64,000 bases of DNA from Ulota crispa. Taxonomy: Eukaryota > Streptophyta > Bryopsida > Orthotrichales > Orthotrichaceae. Location: contig OY987244.1 in the NCBI GenBank assembly GCA_963920765.1, positions 26,082,358 to 26,146,357 of the forward strand, given 5' to 3'. Below the pieces are notes generated by a model that was not told the origin of the DNA, did not search any database, and saw only the letters and a list, made by a program, of their open reading frames with translations. How positions within the stretch are numbered: the stretch's first letter is position 1; every line of letters starts with the position of its first letter. This document shows, piece by piece, positions 47,401-59,057 of the stretch. The translations under genes were made by a program, and so were the position numbers.

Positions 47401-50400
47401 TTGTATCCAATTTTATCCATATATGCCTGCTTGCATTCTTGAGTACAGATCGCTCTACCCTGACCAAACGAAAACAAGAACCCTCACTGGTAGAAACAAG
47501 GGCCTGTTGAGAACCAAGCTACAGTGTCAATACTTAGTGCTGTTGTCAAGTCAATGACAAGTGTGCACCATAGTCCATCAACTTTGAACGAACTCGGAAA
47601 AACCTTAGAAAAATAGATCACCTTCACAAGATACACTCGGCTAATATGCTAACAAGAAGCACGGAAAAACGAGGGAGACCGGAGACTGAAACTTATACAG
47701 TTTCATAGTGTCAGTTGCCATGGAAACTAAACCTGACAGAATGGATGAACGTGCAAATACATTTTAATTAACACCAAGGTAGGAGGCTCTAATTGCTTTT
47801 GGGTTCTAATTGTGTTCACAGTTTAGGAACAAGTGACATGTTCTTTCAAATATCTATCACTTTTATTGACATAGTTAGGTACAAAAGCGTATTTAACTCA
47901 TCAATAGATATTTGAAGGAATATGTCCTCATTCCTAAAGTTTGAACCCAATTAGAACCTAAATGCAATTAGAGACTCTTACCTTAGTAAGAGAGCTACAT
48001 AGTGAGTAGGGAGATCCAAAAAATAATAGAATGTGAGCCAAACAAAATCTACAAAATCATTGGATGAAAATTGAATATCTTGAATAAAAACAAGACAAAA
48101 ATTTCAAAAATATTTAATTATAGTATAGAACTAGTGGTTGGCACTGGCTACGCTATGCATTCATCATTAACACAATATTCATTAAAAGGGGAAAAACATG
48201 TGTACCATTTTGTATTTCACGTGAATCCATTTAAGCCACCTTAAACCAAATTTGAAAGTAGCAAATTTAGTCTGGGCCACTAAGATATTTTCCCTCTCAA
48301 ATTCCTCCTCTCACATGAGGGCACGTGTACCAAGAAAACGCTACGAGCTCGGTCTTAGGTGATCACCTGAAACCTTCAAAAGTCTCAAAATGTATTGTTT
48401 TTCCCCTTTTAATGAACATCGTGTTCATTAAGATTTTGCTAAGATTTTCATATGTTGCATAGAATACAAAGCAAAAATTTCAATCTACCTTCACATTTTA
48501 TCTATCGTAGAGATTGGATGCAATATTAAAGAGGTCTATATGTGATATTACACAGGTCAATGTGATTGAATCTACAATATCATGGTTACGTGTGAAAACA
48601 ACATTAATGTATTAGTTTATGATGTGTTTTAATAGCAATGTAGCAAGAACCGTGTAGTTTGAGTGCTATACCCTGTGACTTCTTTCAATTGGACACTTCC
48701 AAAAAAGAAAATTCGCCAATGAACGTCAGCCACGTGTGCTACTCACAATCAATGATACTGCCACAACAGCGCAAGCTACTTCAGACTTCAGAGTTCAGAC
48801 AATGGGTTGTACCAGAGGAGGTCAGGTGATATTAAAGCGATATCCCATGCTCTCCGTGTGCATCTCTCCCCTTCATTCCAAGACAAGTTTCACTCTTCAA
48901 TAGGATCTGGAAGAAAACAGATTCTTCTGAGGTGTTTCCGCAAGAGGAAACTGCAATCAGTCTGCTCATGCAAAATTCATTTCAAAAGGCTTTGCGTACC
49001 AAGCAAGGCGCAAAAAAAGTGCAATCATGGGCTTTCTTGTGTGAGAAAACAGAGAAAATCATAAGTAACTAGCCTTGAAACCATTGTGAGAAATAAATGT
49101 TTTTCTTGTACCGAAAAAGCTTGTAGGGAAAAAATGTATATTAGTTGCAACATGTATCAAAGTTTTGAAAATCCCTAATAGTTAATTTTTTAATCTTCTC
49201 CATTTTTTTTTGCTTCATTGGGAAAATGATGGAAATTAACAACGTGAAACAATATGCCATTACTTTGGCGCGGTTCAGGTCGCATGTTCTAAACCCAAAC
49301 TTTGTACCCATCCTTTGTTTGTGAACAAAAAGTAGACCTTTGTGAAGATGTATGTCACAACTTGTGACGCATGAATACCGCCCATTTAAGTATAATTTTT
49401 GACATTTTATTTTATGGGTGAATTGTTGTTGGGGGCAGCATTGAGGTAGCTCAGTACTTGGACTTGGGAGGGAGGAAGGAGTTCCACCAGTATTATTTCC
49501 AGAATACCATGCTCATCATGCTCTTCATTCTGCACATCTACTGGTGGATTCTCATCTGTCGCATGCTCGTCAAGCTCTTCCAAAACGCCGGCAAAGTGAG
49601 CGATGACGTCCGATCAGGTCAGTTCCACCCCAGAACTATGTTACGACAACTCTCTTTTCTAGCCAAATTCTCTCCACAATCTTACCTCATTTGCAAAAAC
49701 AAATAAAATAGGGTGAAAAAAACTGTTGAAATTGCCAAATTTGTCTCAAAGAAAAAACAACCTTTTTGCATTTTGGATGAGAGTTGCTAATATTAGCTGA
49801 TTTGTTGAATGATTGTGCATACATGGGTGATTTTATCAAAATTTTCCTTATGGGTGACTGCAAGAAATGGTTGTATTACATTTTGTCCCCTACTACCTTG
49901 ACAACATGTTTTAGTGATGTATCTTTTGCTTCAAAAGACCTTTTGATTTGAAATTTTAGGACAACATGAACATCAAAGTTGCAGACGTTCATTGATTTTT
50001 AAGTATTTTTTAAGATTATTGTAGTATTTTTTTGGGTTTTAGATAATTTGTCTACTTTTGCTGTTTTGGGGGTTTTCAGTACTACATTGGGTTGTAAAAT
50101 GTGAATTTAGGGCCACAAATGAGGGTAGTTGTTAAGGAGTAAGAGTTACAAGTATATGTGGACCCATTTTGGAAAATTCCTATTTCTTTGTCTTGGCCAT
50201 TCACTCAAAGTGAGCAACCCGTCTCCCTCCACTTGTGCAATGTCAAAAACTTTTTTTGACAATCAATTGCATCAGCCCATGGTAATGAAAGTGATCACCA
50301 ATGGCCATTTTTTGTTTTATTTTTTTGAACTTTTTTACTATTTTCTAAAAAGCAAAAAAAAAATTGTCTATTTATATGTAATTTTTGTCCCTCTATTTTT

Positions 50401-52003
50401 GTGCATAACTTTTAGAATAAAAATTTTCTAATTTTGAATTTTCACAAATGTGCTATTTTAAGTGCTTAACAAATTTTCCATATTTTATTTTATTTTTTAA
50501 AATTTTATTTCAAAAACTCATAGTACTACCTAATACTACTAGTTTTAAGGGTGTTTGAGACAAAACTGTGAAGTGTTTCTTGCAACTACCCTTATCCGCA
50601 TGTATTCTAGAGAGTGTTTTGCTCAACCTATGAAAAGACAATAAAAAGTCAAGAGTCTCAATGTTTGTCCACATACCGTAGGTGAGTACAATCCAACATA
50701 AGTATCCCATTTAATCTCAGTCTAGCTTTTTCTTATGGGGTGGTTCATAGTATGTCCCCAAGTCTTGATGAAATCTCACAGTTTGATTGGTGGAGAGCTA
50801 GAAATTGAAATGTAGAACTTTCAAACTATGTCTTAAGTCCTAGTTTCAAGTGAATTGCCTACATTGGAGCACTTTTTGGAAGTTTTGGAGTCCATTAACA
50901 AAGTGGAACTTTGGTCAAGAGTTGGGTGCAACAAAAATGAAGATTCAACTTTACAGAAAATATTTAACAAAAGTTTTTGCACAAATCTTTCAAGCTTTGA
51001 TTTAAGTTTTTGGTTTTTAGTTTTTTTTTGTATTTTCCATGCCAACAAAGTTGGAAACTTGTGTTGGACATAGTATGAATTGCCCTCAAACAATATTCCA
51101 AGAACTTTGAGAACACTCTTGCAACTTAGCTCTGTGTTGGAGAGCTACATAAGGATTTGTTTATAGTAGGAGTTGATGTTGTTTTGGAGTTCCAAGAAGG
51201 CTTCAATCTTGACCTTTTCATTGTATGGGCTTCTAAAATTAGTTTCAAGGCCTTTCCATTAGGAGTCAAAATCAAAGTCTTGAACGAAACTTTAATACTG
51301 AAATAAAAAGATCTAAAATGGCTTTTATTCAGAGAATTGGGTCTACATGGACTAAAAGGCCAATTCGTTAACTTTCAAGTTTCAGCCATTGCTAACTCTC
51401 ATCAGTACATAATTATTGTAATACATTGAAAAAATTTCTTGATGATCAACAACGTAAGATGAAATTGAAAACTCAACGCTTCTATCAGGTCTCTTTATTT
51501 GTTCTATTCATTCTCAAATCTTTAAAGGTCAACTTTTAGGCCCTAAGAACTCCAATCGTAAATGAAAGGCAACCATCACATCCTTTTTAAAAAAAAATAC
51601 TTTTATTATGATAAACATTTGAGGCCATATGAGCTCAAATCTTGGTTGAAAATCTCCATATTTTAACCCCTAATTTAACCCCTAAGCGTATTGCTAAAAA
51701 AAATTAGCATTCCTCCAGTATGGAACTTTTAGCACATTCCCTCAATTTTTAGAAAGTTGAACAAGTATTCACTCAATCCAAACCGGTCATTCTATACCCA
51801 TTTATAAATCAAAAGATCAAGGCTAATCTGATTTCAAATCCAAGTAAATTTGCAAAATCCCCGTCGTTGAGAATTTCATATTTATTAATTTGGGTAGCAG
51901 TTTACAATATGGATTTTGGACTTTGCTATGATTTTTTTCCAAAAAAAAATTTACCTAATGGTTAATCCCATGAGACCATGTCTAGCTAGCCTATACTTCA
52001 TGG

Positions 52004-52040
<37 letters not shown>

Positions 52041-52758
52041 CTCAAATGGGAAAAACTCTAGAACTTATAATCATTCAAAGTAAGTGGATCTAGCTAGCTC
52101 ACTACTTTAGAGTTACAAAAACCTTGTCCAATCGAGAGAAAAAAAAGTGACACATCACCAACCTTCTCCCTTATACATGGAAGTGTGGGCTTCCAACCCA
52201 TCCCATCCAAAATTCCTCCATCCACAATGCAATGTACAATGCCTATATAGACTTCCACTAATAGTTTTAATATTAAAAATAGTAAATGCAAATGTTTGAG
52301 TGCAAAATCTAAAAGCTTCAAAGAACAACAAGCCGATCCAAATTTTTTGTTGGACTTTTAGCTCCATTTGAACTCAAGTGACAAACCAAAACTTGAGCAT
52401 GCAATGCCTTTATTGTCTACTTTTGTACCTCCAAGAACCCCATCTGACCATATTGGGCTCTTTGGTCCTTTAGGGTTTAATGACCTCACTTCCTAATATA
52501 AACTTGTCCAAGTATGAATAACTAGAATCTACATAACCAGCTTTGAATGGGTGCATCCATTCGTGACCAATTTTCATTCATAAAGGATTGTTTTGTTAAA
52601 GAACTCGCAATATATGTTTGCACAAGGTATTAGTTAGAACAGATACGCATATTTGTGTTACATAAATTTTGAGTGAGTTCTAATGTTTCAATTTCAATTC
52701 TAATTTCCACCTCTCTTTTTTTGGTTTGTTTGTTGCAGATTCAGAGGACGATGATTGA
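41428..52758 (+). CDS. LOH: LAG1/LOH-type ceramide synthase (TLC domain)
   Basis: Six exons: 41428-41559, 43208-43425, 44918-45073, 46554-46739, 49439-49617 and 52739-52758; phases join exactly, giving 296 aa, the usual size for plant LAG1 homologues. The N-terminus MWEQETLP, then PVARLLLDCFVFE, matches plant LOH proteins. Next come FTESAWKLTYYFF and EEPWF. The Lag1 catalytic core is intact: H154-H155 in MMTHHIITISLMVFSY, and D182/D185 in VHDVSDVFLE. Then follow LHIYWWILICRMLVK and an acidic tail DDVRSDSEDDD typical of the family. The enzyme joins acyl-CoA to a sphingoid base in the ER membrane. The last exon codes only for the final six residues plus stop. The exon 2 acceptor (GGTATAG|AGATCA) has a poor pyrimidine tract, so that border is least certain. 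The open frame extends 10 codons upstream without an ATG. Introns hold at least six transposons, stretching the gene to 11.3 kb. Confidence 0.94.
43636..43903 (+). mobile_element. AACACC-end MITE, 268 bp, in LOH intron 2
   Basis: Starts AACACCATATTAGTTAATTT and ends AAATTAACGAATACGGTGTT. Flanks AATG and AACG are a near-match 4-bp duplication. Interior colinear with 318-594, including CTCCTCTTAGGTGAGGACAC and TTTTAGGTGATCACCTAAA. Confidence 0.8.
45184..46133. mobile_element. TTAA-flanked element, 950 bp, in LOH intron 3
   Basis: CCCCTAAAGGACCGTTGTCC to GCTTGGTCCTTTAGGGG, TTAA at 45180-45183 and 46134-46137. Inverted similarity at the ends continues well inward. No transposase frame. Occupies nearly two-thirds of the intron. 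Confidence 0.88.
46868..47111. mobile_element. TTAA-flanked element, 244 bp, in LOH intron 4
   Basis: CCCCTAAAGGATGTTGTC to CCAACATCCTTTAGGGG, with TTAA at both sides. Unbroken relative of the split element 24128-24726. Confidence 0.87.
47777..47983. mobile_element. AGGTAGG-family foldback, 207 bp, in LOH intron 4
   Basis: AGGTAGGAGGCTCTAATTGC to TTAGAGACTCTTACCT; arms pair for most of their length, including AAATATCTATCA and ATAGATATTTGAAGGA. Left flank CA, right flank TA. Shares the hairpin core with 5369-5596. Confidence 0.78.
48169..48425 (+). mobile_element. AACACC-end MITE, 257 bp, in LOH intron 4
   Basis: AACACAATATTCATTAAAAG to TTTTAATGAACATCGTGTT, with CATT at 48165-48168 and 48426-48429. 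Interior colinear with 318-594. Confidence 0.85.
48725..49080. other. GC-richer intronic island of unknown nature
   Basis: Within LOH intron 4, this stretch has higher GC than its surroundings and an 85-codon plus-strand frame (48807-49064) rich in Lys, Arg and Cys. I recognise no domain, and it does not match the other repeats in the window. Confidence 0.25.
51667..52476. mobile_element. Decayed TTAA-type element in LOH intron 5
   Basis: Left side shows two stacked ends, TTAACCCCTAATTTAACC with CCTAAGCG; right side TTGGTCCTTTAGGG then TTTAA. Contains the poly-A run at 52004-52037. Boundaries approximate. Confidence 0.5.
52004..52037. repeat. Poly-A run of 34
   Basis: Uninterrupted adenines in LOH intron 5; prone to length variation and assembly error. 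Confidence 0.9.
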
Positions 52759-53622
52759 CGACCAAAATTACCATAGAATAGAATACAGGGAGTGTGTGAA
52801 TACGGGGTAAAATTTCAAATGATGCAAATACAAATGAGGTTTTCACTCAGGATAACTAAATGCTTGAAATGAAATCCTTTTTTCTAGGATTTATACAACA
52901 CAAGTGCATGCGTTTAATGACATGGAGCTTCTAGTGTAAACACAATAACAATGGACCTAACTATTGATACTATGGTTTGGTAGGCCATAAGGCATCTTGG
53001 TAGGCTGCATTATGATTTGGTAGGATTTATACTTGTATAACAATTTGCTAGGTTATATGTTAACTTGATCAATAATCCAGCCATGTTACATATTGACCAC
53101 CACCTAAAAATACAACTACATATTATTAGCACAATGTTAATCAATGTTCACAAATGCGGTTACCTTTTGCAAAAAAAATATCCAAAAGACTATACTGCTA
53201 CAAAAAAGTGAACACCATTGTGTTAAACTCAAAATTTTAGCACATTTAGCAACCTCTTTAGCAACTTGATATGATTATGAAAGATGCAATTGAGACAAAT
53301 GACAGATCAACTAGTCAGACACATACAGTAACTTTTAATAAGAATTACCCATTTATGTATATATTTTGCTAACAATTCAACTCATACTTAACCATCAAAT
53401 GTACACCGATGGTTTTAAATGTGATATTTAACTTATTGACTTTAGATTGCAAGGAAGGAGGCTTTGCATAAAGAAAATCTACCTTGACAAAGCTTGGAAA
53501 ATCAAGCCAATGTTCCAAGGACACCTAATAGTGTAGCTATTTATTATTAACTTTACTAAATGTGTTAAAGTTTTGAATCATACTACTTGGGTTATTACAT
53601 TTATTTTAGAATGATGCACTAA
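52759..53622. other. 3' flank of LOH, no further gene
   Basis: The first few hundred bases probably hold the 3' UTR. No exon or transposon border is seen until 53623. Confidence 0.4.
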
Positions 53623-54513
53623 CCCCTAAAGGACCAACTATACAAATGAGATTTCGGGCATGTACCCACAACTAAACTACTTTGTGTGATTTTTCAAAAA
53701 AATTATGAGAGATGAGAAATTCAAAGATCTACGTGGCCATCTAATTTTTCTCCATTCCAACATTTATTGAAGAAGTTATGCAAAATTTTATTGAAACTAT
53801 GGGAGGAGGAGGGGGCCAGTCTAGCAACCCAAAAAACTTCTTTAAAAGTTGCATTTTTTAAATGAAATTGGTTCTTTAGATTTACATATACAGTAGTGCC
53901 TTGATACGATGAAGGTTCTGGACAGCATATTCATTTCATGTAAGGAAAGCATTCATTGTAGGCAAATGAGTAACGGCAGGCGTGAATGGGACAGGGACGG
54001 TCATATTAGCAAATCCTTTTACTTAAAAAGGTTCATCCTAACAAGGCACCATTGTACTTGGGAAGCTTTGGATCATTTGAATTTAAGTACTAAGATGAAA
54101 GTTATGAAGAGTTTTAGTTTGCAGGTAGACATGGAGTCTCACAAAACCATACCTACCCGCAAACTAAAACTCTTCATAACTTTCATCTCGGTAATTGAAA
54201 ATGAATGACTTAAAGCTACCCAAGTATATGTAAATGTAAAGAACCAATTTCAAATTTTAATTTAAAAAAGAAAACAATTTTTAAAGAAGTTTTTGGGGTG
54301 CCCAACCTGCCTCTCCTCCCCTATCTTTGATAAATTCTTGCATAACTCCTTCAATAAATGTCAAAATGAAGTAAAAATTAGATGCCCGTGTAGATTTTTA
54401 AATTCCCCGTCTTCCATAAAAGTTTCTAAAAATCACACAAAATAGTTTAGTTGTAAGTGCATGCCCAAAATCCCATTTTTTCCTCAAGGGGACAATTAAT
54501 AGTCCTTTAAGGG
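53623..54513. mobile_element. TTAA-type element, about 891 bp, foldback, with a nested MITE
   Basis: CCCCTAAAGGACCAACTA after CTAA and AGTCCTTTAAGGG before TTAG, both decayed TTAA. Arms pair far inward: GCATGTACCCACAACTAA, ACTTTCATCTC and GCATAACTCCTTCAATAAAT have inverse partners in the left half. A mariner-like MITE sits at 53891-54054. Confidence 0.78.
53891..54054. mobile_element. CAGTGGTGC-end mariner-like MITE, 164 bp, nested
   Basis: CAGTAGTGCCTTGATACGAT to ACAAGGCACCATTG, TA on both sides. Shares GGACAGCATATTCATTTCAT with 16476-16651. Inserted in the TTAA-type element, so younger than it. Confidence 0.8.
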
Positions 54514-54627
54514 TTAGACTAAAACAAGGTCTCTCAATTCTAATCTGAATTTAGAATTCCCAAATACAATATCCTAATGGTAAATATCTAAATGCTCACA
54601 TTTTTTGACAGGTGAATAAACTAGAAT

Positions 54628-54746
54628 CACTACAAGAAAACGTTATCAATTTGGTCATTTTCTGTAAATTTGAACGTGTCAATTAAAACATTTTTTTGTC
54701 AATTAGTCTGTGAATTTGGACATTATTTTCTTATTTTCTTGTAGTG
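54628..54746. mobile_element. Miniature CACTA element, 119 bp
   Basis: Perfect 13-bp ends CACTACAAGAAAA and TTTTCTTGTAGTG, with the 3-bp duplication AAT on both sides (54625-54627, 54747-54749). These are the classic ends of plant CACTA (En/Spm) transposons. No coding capacity. Confidence 0.92.
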
Positions 54747-54749
54747 AAT

Positions 54750-55049
54750 TTTCTACCCTGCCCTACATAACAGCATGCCATCTAAGCTCAGCCCTCAATT
54801 GCTGCTTCTGCATTATTGCCCAGTCAACCGGCGCAGCCTTAAATTGCAAGGAATTTCCATTTTGCAACCTTCCACTCTCCCAGTCCCAGGGGCGAAGATT
54901 ATGAAGCCGAGAGAGAGAACATGCAACTCGCGAGCTCCTTCTGCAATCCCAGTTTCAGCACGGCATGAAGTGTGTGTGGCACTCCCAGTCTCTACTTGCA
55001 GGCACTGCTGCTCCCAGACCAGCGTTTATTTTTTGTATTTTCGCTGGTA
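54750..55049. other. GC-richer stretch of unknown nature
   Basis: Runs from the CACTA miniature to the next transposon. Open frames of 64-91 codons on the plus strand show no known domain. Confidence 0.25.
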
Positions 55050-56351
55050 AGGTAGAAATACCATAAACTGTTAAAATAAGGCACTTTAGCCTGAAGAAAT
55101 GAGGAATTTCTTGAGAATTTAAGCTCAACCTATGGAGAATCATGGAGAATCAAGGATAAGGAAGAGTGAAAAAAAAAAAAAAAAAAAAAACTCAAAAATG
55201 AATATTTTATGCAATATAAATGTGGATTTAGGGTTTGAATCGATTTTGGTTTTATAAGTGCTTCTTAACCCCTAAATCCCTGGGGCCTTTATTTTGTCAA
55301 AAGACACCCAAAACTGCCACCTCTATGGCAAAGAGTAAAAAAGTTTGAAAATTGGTCCTTTTGTATATCTAATTGTAGGATCTTGTACTAGACTTGTATA
55401 AGTATGTGCACACAAAAACCCATAAACTTTGACCGCACAGATTGCAAGATATTTGCAATTGAATTGTAAAAATCAAGCTTCTTTGCACCTTGCATGACTA
55501 GATTATTTGACTTTGAGCTTTTTTAACTTAATTTTTTTGCACTGCAGAGTTTTGAGGTTTATTTTTTTATGGTGGGAAATTGAGTTAAGAATCCTCAAAA
55601 AAAACTAAAATAAAAAATACCTAATTTTCATTCTTAAAAATATCATTAGGCGGTTGAAGGTCTGAAATTGAACAAAAACTTAAATTGTTAATAACCCTGC
55701 AATGGAATTGAAACGCAATAATCCCAACAGTGAGATTGTTCTAAAAAGCAAACTTCACCCTCCTCAACAATTTTTTTTGAAAAAATGTTAAACTTGCATT
55801 CAAAGATGATGTTTATAAGTAATTTTTTCAAGAAGATGCTTGAATTGCCCAAAAAACAAGATTGTCCATAACTTTCTCATAACTAGTCCAAATGAAATGA
55901 ATCAAAGCTTTAGATGTATACAAAACTATAACCTATGAGAAGAAAAAATCTAAAAGAAAAATTTAAAACTTTGTAATTTTTTTTGCTGCCCAATCTCCAT
56001 AAATTTTTGCTTATCTAGGCATAACTTTTGCTTTTGGGCATAGATTGGAATAAAAATCATATTCCCCAAAAGATAATGTGTTTTCCTATCTTCAAAAAAA
56101 GTTTCAAAAAATCAAGACAAAAATTGAAACTGTAGATACCTGCCTAAAATCTCATTTGTCCCCCAAGGGAACACTTAGGGATTTAGGAGTTAAACGGCTA
56201 CCTCTAGAACCTTGTTCTGAAATAAATTTGAACCAATCAAATGCGAGGAAAGAGCATCTTTTTGAAATCTCTTTTAAAGCTAGCTCTTGTTGGTTTAAGA
56301 ACACTCTACTCTGCCATTATCGGACAATAATTGTTTGTGGTATTTCTACCT
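55050..56351. mobile_element. AGGTAGG-family element split by a TTAA element
   Basis: AGGTAGAAATACCATAAAC on the left and GTTTGTGGTATTTCTACCT on the right, with TA flanks. Without the nested 0.92-kb insertion and one TTAA it would be about 380 bp, in the normal size range of the family. Confidence 0.72.
55269..56189. mobile_element. TTAA-flanked element, 921 bp, nested
   Basis: CCCCTAAATCCCTGGGGCC to ACACTTAGGGATTTAGGAG, TTAA at 55265-55268 and 56190-56193. Same subfamily as 61838-62743 in reverse, for example TTTGACAAAATAAAGGCC against GGCCTTTATTTTGTCAAAAG. Confidence 0.83.
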
Positions 56352-57024
56352 TAGAGCGACACACAACCAATCATGCGAGCATATAAGTAAAATTTGGACA
56401 GAATTGGATCGACGTGTGCAAGGTCATCCATAAAATATACCAATATGAGTAGTTTTCATCCAAAATATGTTGAATTTGGTGCAAATTTGGGGAGAGATTT
56501 GGTGACTTCATCCACTTTTTTAGTGATTTTTTCTAGTATTATAATTGCCACTTGAGTTTTAAGGTAAGTGTCACGGACATAGAAATAGAAAGATAATCGA
56601 TAAGAACTAGGAATGAACTTGGATTCAAAGATGAGGAAACAAATATCAAAGGAGGTGAGCGATGACTCCAAGAGCTGTGTTGTCGAGTTTAAGTAATACT
56701 TCAGCCTCAACATCTATATATACTATGATCTAAAGTGAAAAAAATCTAAAGTAAAAGATATTCTAAAGTCAAAAGCAACAGAAAACAAAATGTTCCGAAG
56801 TAACGTTCCTAACAGTAAGATTTAGGCAAATTTTAGCCAAGAATTTTTTTGTTGTCCCAAACTTGACAAGTTCTCAATTTGACTAACAACGGCGGATTTC
56901 TCATGACCAGACTCTCAAGTGGGATCAAAAAATTTTGGTCTTGCAAGTGCCATGTGCCATGTTTTGCATGGCAGATTAACTTCCAATCAGGGGTAATAGT
57001 AATAATTTGTCCCCTACATTTTTA
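56352..57024. other. No gene seen; repeat remnant
   Basis: Contains, near 56450-56560, another copy of the dispersed sequence found at 6383 (TTTGGTGACTTCATCCAC is its inverse). No exon supported. Confidence 0.4.
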
Positions 57025-57426
57025 TTGGCATGTCTACCACACTCTTTCAGCTATTCTACCACCCTCTTGGATAAATTTTAGATTTCTACCATCAAAAAGC
57101 TGAATTTGAGAATTTGGAATTCAGATTTGGATTTAGAGACCATGATTTAGTCTAGAATCACAAAAATGTTCTAATTTAACAACACCCAATGAAAAAGCTT
57201 ATCTTTTTTATAAACTAATCTAAAAGTAATACTTTTCCCCCAAGCTAAGCTTTTTCATTGGGTATTGTTCAATTACAACCTTTTTTATATGATACTAGAC
57301 AAAATCAAGGTCTAAAAGTCCAAATCTGAATTCCAAATTCTCAAATTCAACTATTTGATGGTAGAAATCTAAAATTTACCTTGAGGGTGTGGTAGAATAG
57401 CTAAAAGGGTGTGGTAGACATATCAA
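57025..57426. repeat. Imperfect foldback, 402 bp
   Basis: TTGGCATGTCTACCACAC on the left against GTGTGGTAGACATATCAA on the right; inner pairs include AGCTATTCTACCA with TGGTAGAATAGCT and ACCCAATGAAAAAGCTTA with AAGCTTTTTCATTGGGT. Probably a MITE; no target duplication is clear. Confidence 0.7.
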
Positions 57427-57934
57427 TCCTTTTTTTAGTGTTCGATTATAATATTTTCAATAGTTCTAGACTGAAGTAGGGTCTCTAAATCCAAATTTGA
57501 GTTCATTCCCGAATTCAAATCTACCCCCTCCCCGCTCCTTTCCGAGCTACGTTATGGTGTAAGGTTCTAAAGGGGAAAAATCTCAATTTTATAAGCAAGG
57601 GTAAAAAGGAACAATCTACGCCCTAAGTGAGAGTGGGCCAAATTTATCCGCAAATTTGTTACTTCGGGTGAGCTTTGGCCATTAGATGGACAAACAAGCA
57701 AGCAGTCCTATCCAATGTCGCATTTTAGGATTTTAGACCTTGGAAAGTAAGAAAAAAATCACCCATATTTTACCTTCATTGCATGATATGGTTACAATCT
57801 AGTGATGTAGATGTCCATATTAGAATAAGGGCGCAATCAGGGTACAGATTCAAGGTTAGATGACCACGTGCTTGCATGGGCACAAGTGCAGGTAGACAAT
57901 TACGACATGTGGCAAGGCACGAATGTTTGTCTTA
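57427..57934. other. No gene seen
   Basis: Mixed AT-rich DNA between two elements; no supportable exon. Confidence 0.4.
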
Positions 57935-58320
57935 GAGCATCTCCACCAGATCGGGCAAATGGAGACTTGCTAGAGGTCGTTGCAAGGGCCCATGGAGGCG
58001 ACTATGGCCAAGCTAGTGTTCCAATCCCCACCAGTGTAAACACTCTAGGCTTCAAAAGCAAGAATTCTAGCCCGGAAAGAGGGTCCTAGCTAATCACTTC
58101 CTCTCGACATCTTGTCATCATGCGCGCACTTTAGAAAAGCATCGGATCTTCAGCGCACTACATAAGTCTTCAAACCCAGGAGCTTCCCGTCCCTAGAGCC
58201 CTGCTTGGCAAGGTTGGTGAGTTGTTTGAGCAAGGCAAGGCACCGGTGGAAATCGGATTTGGCAAAAATGCCTTCCAACCTCGCTAACCCCCTGGCTGAA
58301 GTCAACCAGTGGAGATGCTC
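57935..58320. mobile_element. PIF/Harbinger-like MITE, 386 bp, TTA target
   Basis: GAGCATCTCCACCAGATCGG to CAACCAGTGGAGATGCTC, with TTA on both sides. GAGCATCTCCA ends with TTA targets are common in plant Tourist-type (PIF/Harbinger) MITEs. It is GC-richer than neighbouring DNA. Confidence 0.8.
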
Positions 58321-58642
58321 TTAGTGCGCAAACATCCACGCTTAAACAAAATTTGTGCTTACCATAATATCTTTGTCTAAATGCGGAGTTGGCACTTTGA
58401 CTATTGTATCCTAGCCACAACCATGTACCTACGCCCTTGTACATGATTTTGCACCCTAACTTGATGTTGATAGGCATGTGTGTAATCAAAATGTATAAGG
58501 TAAGTTCACATATCACGTATGCCTTTTTTCTTGTTTTTGAAATCAACTAAGAGTTGACTACAATATTGGGCAAGTGAAGCTCAATTGAACAAACTCAACA
58601 AATGAGCTAGTGGACAAACATTTGTTCCAATGTGACACATTA

Positions 58643-59057
58643 GAGGAAAAATGAGCTCAAGAGAAGGCCCCTACACATTGACAAACCACTCTATTTATTG
58701 AGGTAGGAGAAGCATAGGTAAGGTACTTACATAAGGGTCTCTACCTGGTGTGAAGTACTCAAATGTACCATGGTACATAACAAAAGGATTGATGATGGAA
58801 AACAATATTATAACATGACAATAACAAATGCAAGGACCCTTAGTGGGACACAAAAATAAACTAGGACTATAATTCCCAATCAAACAATGACACTCATCAA
58901 ACAAAAAACATATGATATTGTAAAAAAAATTACTCTCATGAAGTACTTGTAAGTGGGTATAGGGTATTAGTCTCTTTTTATTTAGAAAAGGACATTACAT
59001 TAAAATGCTTTTGACCCCTTCAATCATAGGGACCTTCTCTTGAGCTCATTTTTCCTC
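58643..59057. mobile_element. GAGGAAAAATG-family MITE, 415 bp
   Basis: GAGGAAAAATGAGCTCAAGA to TCTTGAGCTCATTTTTCCTC, TA on both sides. Colinear with 22959-23381, including ACAAATGCAAGGACC and AATAAACTAGGACTA. Confidence 0.82.
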
